From NCBI GenBank assembly GCA_002840685.1, contig PHBU01000004.1, forward strand, positions 248,001 through 312,000: a DNA stretch of 64,000 nt. Reading direction: 5' to 3'. Made by a program: the position numbers and the translations under genes. Shown here in pieces: positions 24,826-33,733 of the stretch (position 1 is the stretch's first letter; the number at the start of each line of letters is the position of its first letter). Source of the stretch: Chloroflexi bacterium HGW-Chloroflexi-6. Lineage in GTDB: Bacteria; Chloroflexota; Anaerolineae; Anaerolineales; Villigracilaceae. The notes under the pieces are model-generated. The model was not told where the DNA came from, did no database searches, and worked only from the letters and a program-made list of their open reading frames with translations.

Positions 24826-24861
24826 CTACGAAACCCGCCGCATACACAAGCAAGAATTCAT
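24826..24861 (-). CDS. Cysteine-codon leader peptide MNSCLCMRRVS
   Basis: An 11-codon ORF with ATG at 24861, Cys codons at 24852-24850 and 24846-24844, and TAG at 24828-24826. GGAG at 24874-24871 is nine bases upstream, and a consensus promoter (24902-24930) precedes it. Its last codons and stop contain the antiterminator strand. A ribosome waiting for charged tRNA-Cys would leave that strand free. A ribosome reaching the stop would cover it and let the terminator form. Cysteine-rich leader ORFs with attenuator function are known in mycobacteria. A longer in-frame ORF starting at 25017 is not believed because it would cross the promoter. Confidence 0.75.
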   Translation of the reverse strand: MNSCLCMRRVS

Positions 24862-24901
24862 TTGAAATTTCTCCAAAGAAATTATTAGATAATTTCGATA
24901 A

Positions 24902-24930
24902 ATATTATTCAAGTTTGGGTGATTTGTCAA
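24902..24930 (-). promoter_or_regulatory. Consensus promoter of the cysteine operon leader
   Basis: On the minus strand TTGACA (24930-24925) and TAATAT (24907-24902) are 17 bases apart. Transcription would begin near 24895, giving a 5' leader of about 34 bases before the leader-peptide ATG. The remaining intergenic DNA from 24931 to 25180 is AT-rich and shows no gene; any promoter for the divergent cohesin-dockerin gene must be in it, but I see no convincing boxes. Confidence 0.75.
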
Positions 24931-25180
24931 GACAAGAATCGGAATGCTAACAAAACGTTTATAAGAATTTTGGTTTTCCGGCTGCGATTCGTATGATTTG
25001 CGGGTCTGACTACCCAAAAACGCTAAATATAATGATTTGGCAATTATTCAATAACGCAGTTGTAACGGCTTGTTCTGATGCGTGTGCTATCCTGTAAAAA
25101 ATTTATTACGCTTTGTTGCGTCAGGGTTTTCTTGGCGCTCACAATACACAATTCTTTACACCACAAGAGGAGTTCATGCT

Positions 25181-26233
25181 ATGAAAATGCCCAAATCGTT
25201 GGTAATCTTTTTTGCTCTCGCGTTGATGCTTCAGCTCACGCCGCTGAGCGCAAGCGCAAAAACAACTGCGCCGCAGGTCACACCGTCCGCTTCTGTTTCA
25301 TTGAGCGCCCCATCCCCGGCAGTTGGACAAGTTGGGGGAGATGTTATTTTTGACCTTGTATTCTCGGCGACGAGCATCACGCCGGGTGTTTCAGGGGCCG
25401 AGGTTTATGTTGGTTATGATCCGGCTTTTGTTTCGCCGCTTGGTTCGCCGCAAACAACAACCGAAATCCTATCCGGCTTTTTTGGCACGCCCAACGTCAG
25501 TATCAATGAAATTCTCCCTGCCGCGCAATGCCCCGGTGGGACGCAGCCTTGCATTCACCTGGTGCTGGCGGGAACCCCGCAGACAACCCAAACTGGATTC
25601 GCAGCCCGCTTCCACTTCAGGGGTGCCGCGGAAGGAGCCACCTGTTTTTCGATCTTGCAATCCAGCCTGGTTAATTCCGATGGCTTTGCGGTCACCCACA
25701 CGGTTGGCGCACAGCAATGCGTGACGTTCGAATACGCGGTGGATGTTACGGGTTTGGTTACCCGCCAGGGCGTGCCTGCCAACCCCAATACGGGCGGTGG
25801 GACACTTTCCTGCACCAGCGTCTCTGCCACCGGCCTTGCAACACCGATGCAAACCCTTAATACAAGCTCAACCGGCGCTTTCAGCCTGGCCAATCTGGCG
25901 CTGGATACCTTCACCTTCCGCGCATCTTACCCTGGTTACCTGGCTGCACAAAAATCCGGAGTGGTGCTTTCCAGCAGCCAGCTAAACCTGGTACTGACCA
26001 CCATTTCTTTGCGCGGTGGCGATGTCAACGGTGATGGCGTTATCAATATCCTCGATGTTGGCTTGATCATCAGCAAGTTTGGCCAAACGGGTGTGGCGGT
26101 ACGTTCTGCATCCATCACTTGCAGTGTGGTCGATGAACCGGCTGACATCAATGATGATGGGCGTATCAATATTAGCGATCTGGCGATCTTGTCTGGTAAC
26201 TGGGGTCAGGTTGGTCCGATCACCTGGCCGTAG
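25181..26233 (+). CDS. Secreted cohesin-dockerin protein
   Basis: A 350-residue exported protein with signal peptide (FFALALMLQLTPLSASA). A cohesin-like beta-sandwich covers about 45-190 (SVSLSAPSPAVGQVGGDVIF, then GAEVYVGYDPAF). A carboxypeptidase-regulatory-like domain covers about 190-275. A type I dockerin ends the protein, with two calcium-binding segments DVNGDGVINILD and DINDDGRINISD separated by about 40 residues. Cohesin-dockerin pairs hold cellulosome-type complexes together. AGGAG eight bases before 25181 fixes the start. It heads a three-gene cohesin cluster, so its dockerin could bind the cohesins of the next two gene products. Confidence 0.87.
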   Translation: MKMPKSLVIFFALALMLQLTPLSASAKTTAPQVTPSASVSLSAPSPAVGQVGGDVIFDLVFSATSITPGVSGAEVYVGYDPAFVSPLGSPQTTTEILSGFFGTPNVSINEILPAAQCPGGTQPCIHLVLAGTPQTTQTGFAARFHFRGAAEGATCFSILQSSLVNSDGFAVTHTVGAQQCVTFEYAVDVTGLVTRQGVPANPNTGGGTLSCTSVSATGLATPMQTLNTSSTGAFSLANLALDTFTFRASYPGYLAAQKSGVVLSSSQLNLVLTTISLRGGDVNGDGVINILDVGLIISKFGQTGVAVRSASITCSVVDEPADINDDGRINISDLAILSGNWGQVGPITWP

Positions 26234-26305
26234 AAGTGTGATAAGCTTGGCATGTTCTGCGTGTAAGTAGAAGTTTGTAAGTAATCTCGATAAATGGAGT
26301 TTGTT

Positions 26306-27433
26306 ATGTGGCGTACAAAAAAACTGATAGGGGCCTTGCTTGTCTTGTTTCTGACGATGGGCACTTTGCTCAACTACACACCGGCTTTGGCCCAAACTGG
26401 GACTGCAGTGAGAGTGGATCCCGCTGTTCTTTCGGCGCAAGTCAACAACACTTTCGATTCTTATGTCCGGGTCGATAATGTTGGCGGGCTGACCGCTTAT
26501 GAAATTCATCTCTCGTTCAACGCGGCTGTGCTGGAAGTGGTCTCAATCGCCAATGGTGGCTTTGTGGTGGCAGATTTCACGGTGCAAAACACGTTTGATA
26601 ACCTTGGTGGAACGATTGATTACGCAGTTGCTCAACTCAACAGCGCTCCGGCGCAGGGGAGCGGTGCGCTGTTGAAGATCACGTTCCGCGCCAAGGCCAA
26701 TGGCAGTTCTCCGTTAACGCTGCGGGCTGTCCAGGCTGCGCCGACCGGGTTGCTCCTGGCCGACTCGAATGGGATGTCCATCCCGGCGGTCTGGACTGCT
26801 GGAGCTGTGACCGTTGGGAGCGGCCAGGGACAAACTGCTGTACCTCCGACCGCAACGGCGACAGCAACCGCTACTGCGCCGGTTTTATCACTGACCCCTA
26901 CGGCAACCTCGGTCATCACCGCGACAGCCACATCCACCTCCGTTCCCACCGCCACAACTCCGCCTGTTAGCGTAGGTGGGGGAACGCACACCGTGCGTTG
27001 GGGAGAATCTTTGTATTGCATTGGGCGCGGTTACCGTGTCAACCCCTGGTCCATCGCTGAAGTCAACCACATCTGGTGGCCTTACTTCATCTTCCCCGGC
27101 CAGAAGCTGACCATTCCAAATGTTGCCTGGTCGCCAATCCCCTCGGGGCCGGTTTGTCAGACCCAGTTTGTTCCGACCACACCTGTTCCGGCAACCCCGA
27201 CTTTCACTCCGACCGCGACAGCGACTGGCCCAACCCCAACGCTGACGCCTGTTCCTGTAACCCCGATCCCTTTGACCCCGATTGCCTGTCGCGCTTATCA
27301 CACAGTGCGCTATGGTGAAACGCTTTATCGGATCGGCGTCAACTACGGTGTTCCGTACGAGGAGATTGCGCGCGTCAATCAACTTGCGAACCCGCGCCTG
27401 ATCTATGTCGGGCAGAGTTTATGCATTCCATGA
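26306..27433 (+). CDS. Secreted cohesin protein with two LysM domains
   Basis: A 375-residue exported protein. After the signal peptide comes a cohesin domain (VRVDPAVLSAQVNNTFDSYV to about residue 165), then Thr/Pro/Ala-rich linkers and two LysM domains. One is HTVRWGESLYCIGRGYRVNP and the other YHTVRYGETLYRIGVNYGVP near the C-terminus. LysM binds peptidoglycan, so the protein should display a cohesin on the cell wall. I chose the ATG at 26306 because GGAG lies six bases upstream; an ATG at 26294 would contain that sequence. The cohesin is very similar to that of the next gene. Confidence 0.87.
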   Translation: MWRTKKLIGALLVLFLTMGTLLNYTPALAQTGTAVRVDPAVLSAQVNNTFDSYVRVDNVGGLTAYEIHLSFNAAVLEVVSIANGGFVVADFTVQNTFDNLGGTIDYAVAQLNSAPAQGSGALLKITFRAKANGSSPLTLRAVQAAPTGLLLADSNGMSIPAVWTAGAVTVGSGQGQTAVPPTATATATATAPVLSLTPTATSVITATATSTSVPTATTPPVSVGGGTHTVRWGESLYCIGRGYRVNPWSIAEVNHIWWPYFIFPGQKLTIPNVAWSPIPSGPVCQTQFVPTTPVPATPTFTPTATATGPTPTLTPVPVTPIPLTPIACRAYHTVRYGETLYRIGVNYGVPYEEIARVNQLANPRLIYVGQSLCIP

Positions 27434-27945
27434 ACAGGCCTTTGAAGCTTCTCCACTTTTCTGGCCTTAGACTGGTGGTTGTTGGGCTTCTTGTGATCCT
27501 GCTCTCGGCCTGTACGGCAGAACCTGTGCTCACCCTAACCCCGGACAAGGTTTCGGCGCAGATCGGCCAGTCGCTGACGATCACATTACAGGCGGAGAAC
27601 GTCAGCGGTCTGACCGCAGCAGAAGCCCACCTGGCTTTTGACCCGGCTGTCTTGGAAGTGGTTTCTATCCAGCATGGCGGTTTTTTGCAGCCTGACTTTG
27701 TTGTTCAGAATGTGTTCGATAACACAGCCGGAACGATCGATTATGCGGTGGCCCAGCTCAATCGCCCCGTTGCCGAGGGAAGTGGGGCGCTGCTGGTTAT
27801 TGAATTTCGGGCAAAAGCTGGTGGCGATGCTTCGATCCGCTTTCGTTCCACGCCCGCCGCTACCGAGGGAGCTCTTTTGGCAAACGCAGAAGGAAGCCCG
27901 ATCCAGGTTTCATTGGGCGAGTCAAATGTGAGCGTTGCCCCATAA
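27430..27945 (+). CDS. Cohesin-domain lipoprotein
   Basis: A 171-residue lipoprotein with lipobox ILLSACTA and a single cohesin domain (VLTLTPDKVSAQIGQSLTIT to the end). The segments LEVVSIQHGGFLQPDFVVQN and GTIDYAVAQL are nearly the same as in the preceding protein, so the two cohesins are duplicates. The ATG at 27430 overlaps the preceding TGA as ATGA; an in-frame ATG at 27421 is also possible. The product would place a cohesin on the outer face of the cytoplasmic membrane, complementing the LysM-bound copy in the wall. Confidence 0.85.
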   Translation: MNRPLKLLHFSGLRLVVVGLLVILLSACTAEPVLTLTPDKVSAQIGQSLTITLQAENVSGLTAAEAHLAFDPAVLEVVSIQHGGFLQPDFVVQNVFDNTAGTIDYAVAQLNRPVAEGSGALLVIEFRAKAGGDASIRFRSTPAATEGALLANAEGSPIQVSLGESNVSVAP

Positions 27946-27992
27946 GCAGGGATGGTTGCCTAAAGGCGCAAACCCAACTTACTCTTTAATAC

Positions 27993-28027
27993 AAAAAATG
28001 GACAGGGAAACTCCCTGTCCATTTTTT
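27993..28027. terminator. Bidirectional intrinsic terminator
   Basis: A 16-base perfect stem (27993-28008 and 28012-28027) with a 3-base loop and A6/T6 ends. It lies between the cohesin lipoprotein gene and the convergent tRNA gene. Confidence 0.88.
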
Positions 28028-28032
28028 GTGTG

Positions 28033-28114
28033 TGCGCTGAGAGGGACTTGAACCCTCACGCCTTGCGGCACATGGCCCTCAACCATGCCTGTCTGCCAGT
28101 TCCAGCACCAGCGC
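28033..28114 (-). tRNA. tRNA-Leu (anticodon GAG)
   Basis: An 82-base class II tRNA on the minus strand. The acceptor arms GCGCTGG and TCAGCGC pair over seven bases with a discriminator A. The anticodon stem CATGG/CCATG encloses TTGAGGG, giving anticodon GAG for CUC and CUU leucine codons. A long variable arm (GTGCCGCAAGGCGTG) and the T-arm GAGGGTTCAAGTCCCTC follow. CCA is not encoded. Confidence 0.93.
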
Positions 28115-28208
28115 AAGCAGGGCATTATTATAATCGCCTTCGCTATACTGTCAAGCAATAAAAACAGAGAGCAGGTACCTGGTTGATGGAGAAATTTCTG
28201 CCAAAATC

Positions 28209-28847
28209 TTACGAGCGAATATCAAGAATTTCTTTGACGTAGGGCTGGATGGCTTGTTTGACTTTTTCAAGGCCAAGCCCTTGTACTTTAAATGTGACCA
28301 TTTTGTTGGATGAATCTTCGCCGGTGAAAACCCCGAATGCCACAACGTTGCCTTTTTGGGATGCGATCGCCTGGGAAAGATCGGCCAGGGTGCCTGGTTT
28401 GTCGGTCAGCAAGGCAGTAACACGCACACCCATTTCGCGGGCGCCCATCAGTTCGAGAAGGAGTTTGAATAAGTCTGTTTCGGTCATAACGCCAACAACA
28501 TGACCGTCTCGCAAAACAGGCAGGCCGCCGATTTTGTTGTCGGCCATGATGCGCGCAGCCTGCTCAATGGGGGTGTCTTCCGTGACCGTCATAACATTCT
28601 TGGTCATCAATTCTGAGACTTTTATTTTGCTCAGAAGGTAGTTCATTTCCCAGATGGAAAGTGTGGTTGCCGCGGAAGGGGACGCATTCATCAGGTTGCC
28701 TTCCGTGACAATTCCGACCAATTTGCCATCTTTGACCACCGGAGCGCGGCGGATATGTTCTTTTTTGAAGAGATTGACGGCCTCAGTAATCGGCATATCG
28801 GGGCTGATGGTGATTACAGGTTTGGACATTCTTTCGCCAACGAGCAT
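28209..28847 (-). CDS. CBS-pair and ACT domain protein (AcuB-like)
   Basis: A 212-residue soluble protein with two CBS motifs (about 1-60 and 75-135; MSKPVITISPDMPITEAV and MTKNVMTVTEDTPIEQAARI) and a C-terminal ACT-like domain (GVRVTALLTDKPGTLADLSQ). CBS pairs bind adenine nucleotides and ACT domains bind amino acids, so it is a likely metabolic sensor. The same layout occurs in AcuB-type proteins. A strong AAGGAGG precedes the ATG, and TATAAT on the minus strand at 28917-28912 may belong to its promoter. No enzyme partner adjoins it. Confidence 0.83.
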   Translation of the reverse strand: MLVGERMSKPVITISPDMPITEAVNLFKKEHIRRAPVVKDGKLVGIVTEGNLMNASPSAATTLSIWEMNYLLSKIKVSELMTKNVMTVTEDTPIEQAARIMADNKIGGLPVLRDGHVVGVMTETDLFKLLLELMGAREMGVRVTALLTDKPGTLADLSQAIASQKGNVVAFGVFTGEDSSNKMVTFKVQGLGLEKVKQAIQPYVKEILDIRS

Positions 28848-28972
28848 GGAGACCTCCTTGATTTGTTTACGCGGTTATGATTGAATAAAATTTTGTGAAG
28901 ACCACTATATTATTATACTGTTTGCCCTGAAATTTGGAATGTGTTGTTTTACAGCTCGGGTAATAAACTTAT

Positions 28973-29665
28973 TTAACCTTCAAATCGATACCCGATCCCT
29001 CGCTCTGTCTGAATGTAGATTGGTTGAAGCGGATCTTTCTCAATCTTTTGTCTGAGTTTTCCCATATAAACGCGCAGGTACTCTGCTTCTTCGCCATATT
29101 CAGGGCCCCAAACATTTTGCAGAATGGCGCGATGTGACAGGGTTTTCCCCGTGTTGCGCATCAGATAGACAAGCAGGTTGAATTCGGTCGGAGTAAGATC
29201 GATCTCTTTTTCGTCAACCGTAACTTTATGGCGCACCAAATCGGCGATGATGCCCCGATACGATAGACTTTCTTGTTCTGGCTGGGCCTCGCTCCAGCGG
29301 GCGCGGCGCAAAACGGCTTTGACCCGGCTCAGGAGCTCACCGATCCCGAAGGGTTTGGTCAGATAATCGTCTGCACCCAGATCGAAGGCCCGGACTTTGT
29401 CGCTTTCCTCCCCCAGGGCGGTCAGGATGATGATTGGTACCACTGATATTTGTCGGATGCGACGGGTGGCCTCAAGGCCATCCATGTTGGGCATCATGAT
29501 ATCGAGGATGACCAGGTCAATATGTTGCGATTGGAATATTGACAGCCCATCGGCACCGTTTGAGGCGACGGTGACGTTGTAGCCGCGAACTTCGAGATTG
29601 ATCCGGACAAAATCTCGCAGTGATTTTTCATCGTCGATGACAAGTACAGCAGGTGAAGTGGGCAT
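28973..29665 (-). CDS. OmpR/PhoB-family response regulator
   Basis: A 230-residue response regulator. The receiver domain has the phosphoacceptor Asp in IDLVILDIMMPNMDG and the lysine in YLTKPFGIGEL. The winged-helix DNA-binding domain ends VYMGKLRQKIEKDPLQPIYI followed by TERGIGYRFEG. It resembles KdpE-type regulators, but there is no kdp gene here. It lies five bases after the sensor kinase gene on the minus strand and is its obvious partner. Confidence 0.92.
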   Translation of the reverse strand: MPTSPAVLVIDDEKSLRDFVRINLEVRGYNVTVASNGADGLSIFQSQHIDLVILDIMMPNMDGLEATRRIRQISVVPIIILTALGEESDKVRAFDLGADDYLTKPFGIGELLSRVKAVLRRARWSEAQPEQESLSYRGIIADLVRHKVTVDEKEIDLTPTEFNLLVYLMRNTGKTLSHRAILQNVWGPEYGEEAEYLRVYMGKLRQKIEKDPLQPIYIQTERGIGYRFEG

Positions 29666-29670
29666 AGTTA

Positions 29671-32355
29671 TTAAACGGTGGTCAGAGTGAGAGGAATGGA
29701 AAACGCAAAACAGGCGCCGGTTGCTCGAGGTTCGACCCAGATTTCGCCACGATGCGCATTGATCAGCCCGCGGCAGATGGCCAGGCCAAGGCCGGTGCCG
29801 CCTGCACCGCGAGAAAAGAGGTTGTCGATTCGAAAAAATGGGTCAAAGATGCGCTCAGATTGTTCAGGCGCAATACCCGGTCCATCATCTTCAACGCGGA
29901 AGATGAGTTTGTCGCTAACGCGTGAGACTGAGATGGAAATATTGGCATTATCTCCTGCATATTTTGCCGCATTTTCGAGCAGATTACGTATGACAGTTTC
30001 AAGACGAGGCTGGTCTGCATATAGCGGCGGCAACGATGGGGCAAGGGTAACATGTAACCGGTGTCCGGGGAAGGTTAGCGAGCGCTTTGCGGCGCGTTCA
30101 ATGATTTCTTCAATATTACACTCAACTGGCTGAATTTGCAGGCTGCCAGCTTCCAATCTTGAAAGGTCTAAAAGGTTGTTGACCAGGTCACTGAGCCGGT
30201 CAGCCTCGTCTGATATGATTTCGAGAAATTCGCGGGTAGATTCGCGATCCCAGGTTACATCTTCAGCAAGCAGGGTGCTGGCGTAGCCTTTGATGGCGGC
30301 CAGCGGCGTACGCAGCTCGTGCGAAACCGTCGAGATCAGGCTGGTTTTCATGCGGTCGATTTCGCGATAGGCGGTCATATCCTGAATGATGAGACCACGC
30401 CCGATCGAGACGTTATTTAGATCGGTTACATCGAAGGCATGGAACCGAAGGAATAACTCACGGCCTTTGATCACCGTGTTTATTTCCACTTCCCGGTTTT
30501 TTGTTTCAGACAGGCTTTTTTCCACTTGCTTGCGGATTTTTTCAGGCTTTTTTAGTTGCGAGAGAATTCTGGAAAGCACTCGCGTTACCGTGGTTTCAAC
30601 AAGCTCGGTATTTTGCAGGTTGGCCAACTCGGCAATGCGGCGATTGGTGTAGATCACATTGCCGCCCAGGTCTCCTAAAATCAGGCCATCTTGCATGGAT
30701 TGGATAAGCGCCTCCAAACGGCGAGTTTGTTCCTTCAGCCGCTGATCAGAGTGAGCGTAAAGCGCCGCATTTTCCATCGCCATTGCGGCATGGTTGGCAA
30801 AGTTGGCCATGAGTTGAATTTCATTGTTGCTGAATTCGTAAGGTTCAGGTCGGAGCACCAGCAGCGCCGAGGATGGAGTGTAATTGCTTTTGAGAGGCAC
30901 GGCCAGGATGGAGCGATAGCCTCCATCGCGCGAACGCGGGAGCAACGGCGCAAAATCAGGGTCGGCTTCTGTATCGACAATTTGAGCTGGTTTCCCTGAA
31001 CGGATTGCGCGCATGGCCGCAGAGTACGACTCGGCAGGTTTGAATGTGGATTTTTCGATATATTGCTTTGATAGGCCGCGGCTGGCTTTCACTTTGTACA
31101 GGCCGCTTTGTTCATCAAATACAAAAATGGCAATTTTCTGAACGTTCATCAGCCGTTCAACCTGCTCGAGGATGAGGTCGAGCACGACTTTTGTGTCCAG
31201 GGATGAAACAACAGCCTGGCTGGTTTCGAGCAGGGTAGCTTGCTCGTTCATGCGCGCCTGGATCGATTTTTCCATTCTCGTCAGGCTGGTGATCAATTCT
31301 CCTAATTGGTCTCGCCGTTGTGCCATTTTGGCGAGGTGTTCGCGTTGCTTGAGAGAGATTTCCTTGTCCTCGCCAATCAGCTGGCTGATGGCTGCCAGGT
31401 GCTCGATCGGTTTCAGAACGCGCCGATGGAGCACATTCCAGAATAAAACGCCAATCCCGGCGAAGGCCAGGAACGCGGTAATGGTGATCGTGCGCAGTGA
31501 TGCTTGTTGGGAAAACGCCAGCGCCGTAGGCCTGCTGGTGACGATTGCCCAGCGAACGTTGGGGATTGGGGCATAAGTGTAAAGTTGTTCCTGGCCGTTT
31601 GCATCGGGCGCGATTTGTGAGCCCGTTGCTCCGTCAAGAACCTCCAGCGCAATCTCAGGCATAATGCTGTTGATGCCCGCCATGAGTTGCGATTCTTCGG
31701 CGTGCCCAACCACATGCCCGGTATGGTCGATGATAAAAACTTGGAAGCCCTGCTGCTGTTGGCCCTGCTCCTGAATGGCCTCGCGCGCGGTGGCGCTAAA
31801 ACCTTCGAGCTTGATATTGGTGGCAATCACGCCCAGAAACACACCATCGCGGGTGCGGATGGGCATCACGGCCGATGCCACCGGCTGCCCGGTTGTAGGC
31901 GAGATGCGCGCCTCAGACAGAAAAGCAGCCTCGCTTTTTTGGGCTTTTTGAAAATAAACCCGAAACGCAAAATTAGAACCAATGGTGGAGATTGCCCCGG
32001 CAGGGTAGTGGTACATCATTTCGCCGTTACTGTCGAGGCGGTAGATCAAATCAATATCGGGGCGACTCCCCTGAACAATTGAGAAGATGGTTTGCAGATC
32101 TTCGATATTGTCCGCGCGCACAGCCGGGTAGAGACTCATTTGCTCAACAGCATTAAGCGCATTTCCGATGGCGATGTCAGTTTGCTGGGCAATTGCTTTG
32201 GCCAGCGCCAAGTCGCGCGAAGTCACCTCCTGCTGGATGCGGCGGCTTTCGATCACATCGAATACCACAATAATACTTAAAGCCGGGACGACTAGAAGCA
32301 AATAAAACGCGAGCAGTTGAAGGCCGAAATCGCGGCGAAGTTTATGGATGAACAT
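29671..32355 (-). CDS. Transmembrane sensor histidine kinase (Cache-HAMP-GAF-PAS)
   Basis: An 894-residue kinase. An N-terminal membrane segment (about 13-33) and a second at about 285-305 flank an extracellular dCache-like ligand domain. HAMP, GAF (about 385-530) and PAS (about 550-650) regions follow. The dimerisation domain has its histidine in STVSHELRTPLAAIKGY, and the ATPase domain has NLLENAAKYAGD and GTGLGLAICRGLI. All catalytic motifs are intact. The cache domain should sense a small extracellular molecule. The ATG directly follows the stop of the M20 peptidase gene, and the response regulator follows five bases after the kinase stop. Confidence 0.92.
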   Translation of the reverse strand: MFIHKLRRDFGLQLLAFYLLLVVPALSIIVVFDVIESRRIQQEVTSRDLALAKAIAQQTDIAIGNALNAVEQMSLYPAVRADNIEDLQTIFSIVQGSRPDIDLIYRLDSNGEMMYHYPAGAISTIGSNFAFRVYFQKAQKSEAAFLSEARISPTTGQPVASAVMPIRTRDGVFLGVIATNIKLEGFSATAREAIQEQGQQQQGFQVFIIDHTGHVVGHAEESQLMAGINSIMPEIALEVLDGATGSQIAPDANGQEQLYTYAPIPNVRWAIVTSRPTALAFSQQASLRTITITAFLAFAGIGVLFWNVLHRRVLKPIEHLAAISQLIGEDKEISLKQREHLAKMAQRRDQLGELITSLTRMEKSIQARMNEQATLLETSQAVVSSLDTKVVLDLILEQVERLMNVQKIAIFVFDEQSGLYKVKASRGLSKQYIEKSTFKPAESYSAAMRAIRSGKPAQIVDTEADPDFAPLLPRSRDGGYRSILAVPLKSNYTPSSALLVLRPEPYEFSNNEIQLMANFANHAAMAMENAALYAHSDQRLKEQTRRLEALIQSMQDGLILGDLGGNVIYTNRRIAELANLQNTELVETTVTRVLSRILSQLKKPEKIRKQVEKSLSETKNREVEINTVIKGRELFLRFHAFDVTDLNNVSIGRGLIIQDMTAYREIDRMKTSLISTVSHELRTPLAAIKGYASTLLAEDVTWDRESTREFLEIISDEADRLSDLVNNLLDLSRLEAGSLQIQPVECNIEEIIERAAKRSLTFPGHRLHVTLAPSLPPLYADQPRLETVIRNLLENAAKYAGDNANISISVSRVSDKLIFRVEDDGPGIAPEQSERIFDPFFRIDNLFSRGAGGTGLGLAICRGLINAHRGEIWVEPRATGACFAFSIPLTLTTV

Positions 32356-33720
32356 TTATCCTTCGGAAAATTGATATAACACCCGCGCCATATGGCGGGC
32401 GTGTTTGAGATATAGATCCAGGCGGATGTTTTCATTCGGGGCGTGGGCGCGAGTATCGGGGTATCCCAACCCGGCGGTTGCCACCGGTAAACCAAGATCG
32501 TGCACAAACGGATGGCTGGGGCCGGAGCCGCCGACCATCGGCACGATTTCCATTTTGTTTTCGTAAATTTCTTCGGCGCTGTCGACAACGATTTTGATAA
32601 AAGGGTCATCGGGATCAGTGCGCGCGGCGGGCTCGCCGCCCAGAAAGTTGATTTTTACATCGCTAAAGCCTTGTTCGTCTAGGTGGGCCCGCAGCAGGGA
32701 CAGGCATTTCTGCGGGTCCTGGCCGGGGACGAGGCGGAAATCCACTTTGGCGGTGGCTTGGGCTGGCTGTACGGTTTTTGAACCGGGGCCCTGGTAGCCG
32801 CTGGTCAGACCACAGATGGTACAGGTCGGTTCAAAAACTTCGGCCAGAGCCAGCTCCACACCGCCGGTCAAACCTTTCAGAAACTTCTTGACCCCATACT
32901 GTTTTTTGTATTCTTCAGCCATATCGGGCAAGGCCGCCATCAGTTCGCGGTCGCGGGCCGAGGGGGGAACGATACCGTCATACCAGCCGGGGATGCGGAT
33001 GCGCTCGTCGGGGCCTTTCAGCGTGGATAAAGCCCAGGTTAAACGCCAGGCAGCATTCGGGAAGATCGATCCGCCGACGCCCGAATGAACATCGATCGCG
33101 GCAGTTTCCACTGAAAGTTCCACGTAACAAATTCCGCGCAGCCCCAGATATTGGATTGGAATTTCGCGGTGATCTACACCGCCGAATTCCCAAATGCAGG
33201 CATCGGCAGCCAGTTTTTGTTTGTTTTCCCGAATGAAATCATGCAGGTGGATGCTCGAAGTTTCTTCTTCGCCTTCGATGATAAATTTGACATTGCAGGG
33301 CAGTTCACCGTCTGCAGCCAGGATGGCGTCGATAGTGTGCAGGCGCGCAGTCAGGTGGCCTTTATCATCGCTAACGCCGCGCCCGTATAGCTTGCCATCG
33401 CGCAGGGACGGTTCAAAAGGCGGTGTTTCCCACAATTCCAGTGGCTCGGCGGGTTGCACATCGTAATGGTTGTAAAACAGCAGGGTTTTATCGCTGCGGT
33501 GGCCCTTGCGTTCGGCAAAAACGACCGGTGCACCATCGGTTGGCATGATCTCGACGTTGAACCCGCGTTTTGTGAGCATCTGGCTGACGAGCGTTGCGCA
33601 CTCCTGCAGCCCCCAGTTTTGAGCGCCAACACTGGGCTGGGCCACCAATTTTGAGAGTTCGGCGATGCTTTGGTCAAGATGGTTTTCGAGATACTGTTCA
33701 ACCTGCACGTGATTGGTCAT
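32356..33720 (-). CDS. M20-family metallopeptidase (dipeptidase-like)
   Basis: A 454-residue cytoplasmic hydrolase of the M20 dipeptidase/carboxypeptidase group. Metal ligands are visible in LFYNHYDVQP, GRGVSDDKGHL, IEGEEETSS and GSGPSHPFVHD. A dimerisation lid domain is inserted between the catalytic halves. Likely substrates are dipeptides or N-acyl amino acids. I start it at the ATG 33720 (MTNHVQVEQYLENH), preceded by AAAGGAA, instead of the longer frame. Its stop abuts the sensor kinase start codon, so the two are probably cotranscribed. Confidence 0.88.
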   Translation of the reverse strand: MTNHVQVEQYLENHLDQSIAELSKLVAQPSVGAQNWGLQECATLVSQMLTKRGFNVEIMPTDGAPVVFAERKGHRSDKTLLFYNHYDVQPAEPLELWETPPFEPSLRDGKLYGRGVSDDKGHLTARLHTIDAILAADGELPCNVKFIIEGEEETSSIHLHDFIRENKQKLAADACIWEFGGVDHREIPIQYLGLRGICYVELSVETAAIDVHSGVGGSIFPNAAWRLTWALSTLKGPDERIRIPGWYDGIVPPSARDRELMAALPDMAEEYKKQYGVKKFLKGLTGGVELALAEVFEPTCTICGLTSGYQGPGSKTVQPAQATAKVDFRLVPGQDPQKCLSLLRAHLDEQGFSDVKINFLGGEPAARTDPDDPFIKIVVDSAEEIYENKMEIVPMVGGSGPSHPFVHDLGLPVATAGLGYPDTRAHAPNENIRLDLYLKHARHMARVLYQFSEG

Positions 33721-33733
33721 GCTCGATTCCTTT

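Noticed and set aside
24684..24861. T-box or SAM riboswitch for the cysteine operon
   Set aside because: The T-box core (AGGGTGGNACCGCG type) and the SAM-I core are both absent. The Cys codons and the alternative pairing explain the leader better.
24826..25017. 63-codon minus-strand ORF ending in MNSCLCMRRVS
   Set aside because: The upstream part crosses the TTGACA-17-TAATAT promoter and has no ribosome-binding site. Only the last 11 codons follow a good Shine-Dalgarno, so only those are called.
29671..32355. KdpD assignment for the sensor kinase
   Set aside because: The regulator is KdpE-like, but the kinase lacks the KdpD universal-stress and KdpD domains and has a Cache-HAMP-GAF-PAS layout. 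No kdp genes are present.
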